Assembly (NCBI GenBank): GCA_947493285.1
Contig: CANLQH010000002.1
Coordinates: 638,062 to 702,061 of the forward strand
DNA: 64,000 nucleotides
From: an uncultured Tenacibaculum sp.
Lineage (GTDB): Bacteria; Bacteroidota; Bacteroidia; Flavobacteriales; Flavobacteriaceae
Reading direction: 5' to 3'
The notes below the pieces were generated by a model. It was not told the origin of the DNA, did not search any database, and saw only the letters and a program-made list of their open reading frames with translations. This document shows, in pieces, positions 60,958 through 64,000 of this stretch. The position numbers and the translations under genes are program-made. Each line of letters starts with the position of its first letter. The stretch's first letter is position 1.

Positions 60958-62295
60958 ATGAACAGTACACTAATAAAAGGAGCTACAATTGTTAACGAAA
61001 ACAAAGTTTTTAAAGGCGATGTTTTAATTGAAGGAAAATATATTAAACAGATTTCTGAAGAGATTACAGTGACTGATAATGTTGAGGTAATTAATGCCGA
61101 AGGAAAATATTTAATTCCTGGAATGATTGACGATCAAGTTCATTTCCGTGAACCTGGGTTAACTCATAAAGCCAATATTGCAACAGAAAGTAAAGCGGCA
61201 ATTGCTGGTGGTATAACTTCGTTTATTGAAATGCCCAATACTGTTCCACAAGCAATTACTCAAGAATTGCTAGAAGATAAATTTGAGATTGCGAGTAAGA
61301 CTTCTTATGCCAATTATTCATTCATGTTTGGAGGAACAAATGACAACTTAGAAGAGTTGTTGAAAACGAATCCGAAAAACGTAGCAGGAATAAAATTGTT
61401 TTTAGGTTCATCAACAGGAAATATGTTGGTTGATAATGAGGAAACATTAGAAAAAATATTCTCATCAACAGATATGTTGATTTCAGTACATTGTGAAGAT
61501 GAAGCTACGATTAGAAAAAACACTGAGGACTATAAAGCTAAGTATGGAGATGATATACCAGTAAAATATCATCCTATTATTAGAAGTGAAGAAGCTTGTT
61601 ATTTGTCATCATCAAAAGCCATAGAATTAGCTAAGAAAACTGGAGCTAGGTTACATGTTTTTCATTTGTCAACAGAAAAAGAAACGCATTTGTTTAGAAA
61701 TGATATTCCGTTAGAAGAAAAGAAAATAACAGCAGAAGTTTGTGTACATCATTTGTGGTTTACTGATGCAGATTATGATAAAAAAGGAACTCATATAAAA
61801 TGGAATCCAGCAGTAAAGAGTCAAAAGGATAAAGATGGATTATGGAAAGCTTTGTTAGATGATCGAATTGATGTAATCGCTACCGACCATGCACCACATA
61901 CTTTAGAGGAAAAATCAAATGTTTACACAAAAGCACCAAGTGGAGGTCCTTTAGTACAGCATGCAGTTATTGCTGTATTAGAAAAGGTAAAAGATGGATT
62001 TTTACCGATTGAAAAAGCAGTAGAGAAAATGTGTCATAATCCAGCAAAGCTATTTAGAGTAGAAAAACGTGGATTTATAAAAGAAGGTTATTTTGCCGAT
62101 TTAGCTTTGGTAGATCTAAATGATTCTTGGGTGGTAAATAAAGAAAATGTGTTATACAAATGCGGATGGTCACCGTTTGAAGGAGTTGAATTTTCTAATA
62201 AAATTACGCATACTTTTGTTAATGGTAACTTGATGTATAATCAAGGAAAGTTTAATGATAGCGTTAAAGGAGAAAGATTACTTTTTAATAGTTAA
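60958..62295 (+). CDS. pyrC: Dihydroorotase
   Basis: 445 aa, long (class I) type. The metal motif reads D-D-Q60-V-H62-F-R-E-P-G, with Gln where most dihydroorotases have the first His of H-x-H. Further motifs are V-H-C-E-D near 180, F-H-L-S-T near 236 and A-T-D-H-A-P-H-T near 312. It cyclises carbamoyl-aspartate to dihydroorotate in pyrimidine synthesis. I recall the Gln form as usual in Bacteroidota, so this is probably functional. Confidence 0.94.
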   Translation: MNSTLIKGATIVNENKVFKGDVLIEGKYIKQISEEITVTDNVEVINAEGKYLIPGMIDDQVHFREPGLTHKANIATESKAAIAGGITSFIEMPNTVPQAITQELLEDKFEIASKTSYANYSFMFGGTNDNLEELLKTNPKNVAGIKLFLGSSTGNMLVDNEETLEKIFSSTDMLISVHCEDEATIRKNTEDYKAKYGDDIPVKYHPIIRSEEACYLSSSKAIELAKKTGARLHVFHLSTEKETHLFRNDIPLEEKKITAEVCVHHLWFTDADYDKKGTHIKWNPAVKSQKDKDGLWKALLDDRIDVIATDHAPHTLEEKSNVYTKAPSGGPLVQHAVIAVLEKVKDGFLPIEKAVEKMCHNPAKLFRVEKRGFIKEGYFADLALVDLNDSWVVNKENVLYKCGWSPFEGVEFSNKITHTFVNGNLMYNQGKFNDSVKGERLLFNS

Positions 62296-62739
62296 ATGAG
62301 AAAACACATATACATAATAGCAGTTTTAACTTTTTTAGTTTCTTGTACAAGTAATACTATGTACAAAAAACCTGAAAACTTAATTCCGAAAGACACAATG
62401 ATTTCTTTTTTAACAGAAATGTATATTGCTTCTTCTGCTAAAAACTATAAAAACAAGCTTTTAAAAAAGGAGAAAAACTATGTGTTGTATGTATATAATA
62501 AATATAAAATCGATAGCGCACGATTTGATGTAAGCAATGCATATTACACTTCAAAAATAGAAGATTATACTGAGATGCTTAATAAAGTAAAATCTAATAT
62601 TGATTCTATTCAAAAAATATATGAAAAGAAACAAGAGATTTCAGATTCAGTTAAATTAAAGAAAAAAAGGAAACTATTAGATGATAAGGCTCTTTCTAAA
62701 AAATTAGAAGAGAAAAACTTAAAAATAGAACCTAAGTAA
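62296..62739 (+). CDS. DUF4296 lipoprotein
   Basis: 147 aa. The lipobox is F-L-V-S-C17. The segment P-E-N-L-I-P-K-D-T-M-I-S-F-L-T-E-M-Y-I-A near 26-45 is the DUF4296 signature. A Lys-rich, helical C-terminal half follows. Function unknown. It starts at the base after the pyrC stop and ends 1 base before a convergent gene. Confidence 0.87.
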   Translation: MRKHIYIIAVLTFLVSCTSNTMYKKPENLIPKDTMISFLTEMYIASSAKNYKNKLLKKEKNYVLYVYNKYKIDSARFDVSNAYYTSKIEDYTEMLNKVKSNIDSIQKIYEKKQEISDSVKLKKKRKLLDDKALSKKLEEKNLKIEPK

Positions 62740-62740
62740 A

Positions 62741-63742
62741 CTATATTTTAAATTCCTTTGAGGTTTGTTCAATACTGTCGCTTATTGACGTAAAATTAAA
62801 GTTTAATTCTTTAATAATTTTTTCTGAAGAGTAGTTTGAGATATTATGAGATGATCTTGCAGAATTTTTAGTTAATAAAGGTTCTTTTCCAGTAATTTTT
62901 GTTAAAAACCAATCAATTCTCCAAACAATAGAAGTTAGTAGTTTTCCTGTTTTTATAGAAGGTTTTTTTTTATTTAATCCATCAGCAATTGTAAATAATA
63001 CATCTTTAAACGATTTGTTCTCAGAAACTAAAATGAATCGTTCGTTTTTAATGTCAGATCTCATTAGCTGCATCATAGCCTTTATAACGTCTTGGGCACT
63101 TACAAAGCCAGTAATACCTTCAGTATAAAACTTAAATCCATTATTAATTTGAGTAAAAAGCTTACCAGATCCTTCCTGCCAAAATCCACTTCCAAGAATC
63201 ACTCCGGGATTTACAATTACGACATCTAATCCTTCTTGACTTCCTCTCCAAACTTCCATTTCAGCACCGTATTTACTAATAGCGTACCCATGATTTTCGC
63301 CATTGTCGTTCCACTCATTTTCTTCTGTAATAGGCTTTCCATTAATAGCATCACTAACTGCTGCAATAGAACTTACAAAGCAAAATTTGTTAACCTTAGC
63401 GTCAATTGAAAAATTTACAACATTTGCAGTTCCTTCAATATTTACTTGACGCATTTTCCGATAATCTTTTGGATTAAAAGAAATTAATGCGGCACAATGA
63501 TAGACTTCTGAAATATTATTAAAAACAGATTCTAAAGATGGGGTATCAGTAATATCGGCTTGTATCCAATCAATTTTTGAGAAGTAATGGAGGATATCAT
63601 CAGTGTAATAAGAGAATATTTTTTTTACGTGTTCACGTTTCTCTTCAGTTCTATAAATTGCTCGAATTTTATCATTTTTTAAAGTTAAATGATATAATAA
63701 ATGAGAGCCTACTAAACCTGTTCCACCGGTAACTAAAATCAT
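62741..63742 (-). CDS. NAD-dependent epimerase/dehydratase family protein
   Basis: 333 aa. Extended short-chain dehydrogenase: V-T-G-G-T-G-L-V-G-S-H at 4-14 (NAD-binding), the catalytic Y-A-I-S-K near 152-156 (Y-x-x-x-K) and S-S-I-A-A-V near 123. It resembles dihydroflavonol-reductase-like and sugar epimerase families; substrate unknown. A TAAATTCG element may lie about 5 bases upstream. Divergent from tyrS. Confidence 0.92.
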   Translation of the reverse strand: MILVTGGTGLVGSHLLYHLTLKNDKIRAIYRTEEKREHVKKIFSYYTDDILHYFSKIDWIQADITDTPSLESVFNNISEVYHCAALISFNPKDYRKMRQVNIEGTANVVNFSIDAKVNKFCFVSSIAAVSDAINGKPITEENEWNDNGENHGYAISKYGAEMEVWRGSQEGLDVVIVNPGVILGSGFWQEGSGKLFTQINNGFKFYTEGITGFVSAQDVIKAMMQLMRSDIKNERFILVSENKSFKDVLFTIADGLNKKKPSIKTGKLLTSIVWRIDWFLTKITGKEPLLTKNSARSSHNISNYSSEKIIKELNFNFTSISDSIEQTSKEFKI

Positions 63743-63775
63743 AAAGCGAATTTAGTTTTTTTTCATTGATAAAGT

Positions 63776-63783
63776 TATCTTTG
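63776..63783 (+). promoter_or_regulatory. -7 element (TATCTTTG) for tyrS
   Basis: Exact TAnnTTTG match 20 bases before the tyrS start codon, with a T-rich stretch upstream. Confidence 0.55.
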
Positions 63784-63803
63784 CCTCTTTAAAATCAAAG
63801 AAA

Positions 63804-64000
63804 ATGACTAAGAATTTAGTAGAAGAATTACAATGGAGAGGTATGATACACGATATTATGCCAGGAACAGAAGAGCAATTACAAAAAGAAATGACTCCGG
63901 CGTATATTGGTTTTGATCCTACATCAGATTCTTTACATATTGGTAGTTTAGTACCTATAATTTTATTGGTTCATATTGAAAAAGCAGGTCATAAACCTAT
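63804..64000 (+). CDS. tyrS: Tyrosine--tRNA ligase, 5' part only
   Basis: The window ends after 65 codons. They give [12 protein letters not shown] at the start, then [17 protein letters not shown] near 43-58, the class I H-I-G-S signature of bacterial TyrS. It charges tRNA-Tyr. Start chosen at the ATG behind the -7 element. Confidence 0.93.
   Translation, partial: MTKNLVEELQWRGMIHDIMPGTEEQLQKEMTPAYIGFDPTSDSLHIGSLVPIILLVHIEKAGHKP

Overview
The window is a gene-dense, AT-rich stretch of a chromosome from the Bacteroidota, most likely a marine member of the Flavobacteriaceae (Tenacibaculum/Polaribacter-like; genus is inference). Reasons: many start sites are preceded by the Bacteroidota -7 element TAnnTTTG; there are Bacteroidota-restricted families (IPExxxVDY, DUF4271, DUF4296, S46 dipeptidyl-peptidase, TonB receptor with a carboxypeptidase-regulatory-like N-terminus); many short lipoproteins; and typical flavobacterial gene order (acpP-fabF-rnc-IPExxxVDY-pyk; hemD-DUF4271 divergent from dpm1-pyrC-DUF4296). 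No tRNA, rRNA, insertion sequence, prophage or CRISPR array was seen.

Layout. 0-4.3 kb: a TonB-dependent receptor and a repeat-containing surface lipoprotein. 4.3-20.9 kb: mostly housekeeping genes on both strands: membrane-lipid enzymes (two PlsC-type acyltransferases, an acyl-ACP desaturase, a TrhA/hemolysin III protein), an AddB-like nuclease, moaE, pgk, trpS, a trans-sulfuration enzyme, superoxide dismutase and fbp. 20.9-32.8 kb: aspartate kinase, a two-domain acyltransferase that looks like the ornithine-lipid synthase OlsF, the acpP-to-pyk operon, purN-rnhA, rseP and a SCO protein. 32.8-39.5 kb: a serine hydrolase, sufS, then the most unusual locus: S-adenosylmethionine decarboxylase, voltage-gated-type K+ channel (frameshifted here), DUF4178 protein, lipoprotein with a basic Ser/Tyr/Arg-rich tail, and a membrane-embedded spermidine-synthase-like enzyme. 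39.5-44.4 kb: a Bax-inhibitor-1 family protein, two tandem M43 metalloprotease lipoproteins, a TonB-like protein and a sugar N-acetyltransferase. 44.4-55.5 kb: two divergent gene sets, one with three glycosyltransferases behind an FAD/NAD oxidoreductase and an Fe-S membrane protein, the other with an outer-membrane barrel, a GH113-like hydrolase, a lipoprotein and a POTRA/BamA-like barrel; together they could make and export a polysaccharide. 55.5-64 kb: S46 peptidase, fatty-acid-hydroxylase family protein, hemD, DUF4271, dpm1-like, pyrC, DUF4296, an NAD-dependent epimerase and the 5' end of tyrS.

Best candidates for something little described are the polyamine/ion-channel/lipoprotein cluster (35.5-39.4 kb), the glycosyltransferase/GH113/barrel locus (44.5-55.5 kb), the TonB receptor with its six-repeat lipoprotein, and the tandem metalloproteases with contrasting codon usage. 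Many transcription units end in strong hairpins with T tracts, several shared by convergent genes. In two places (4756 and 43771) the next gene's TAnnTTTG element lies in or against the T tract of the preceding terminator.
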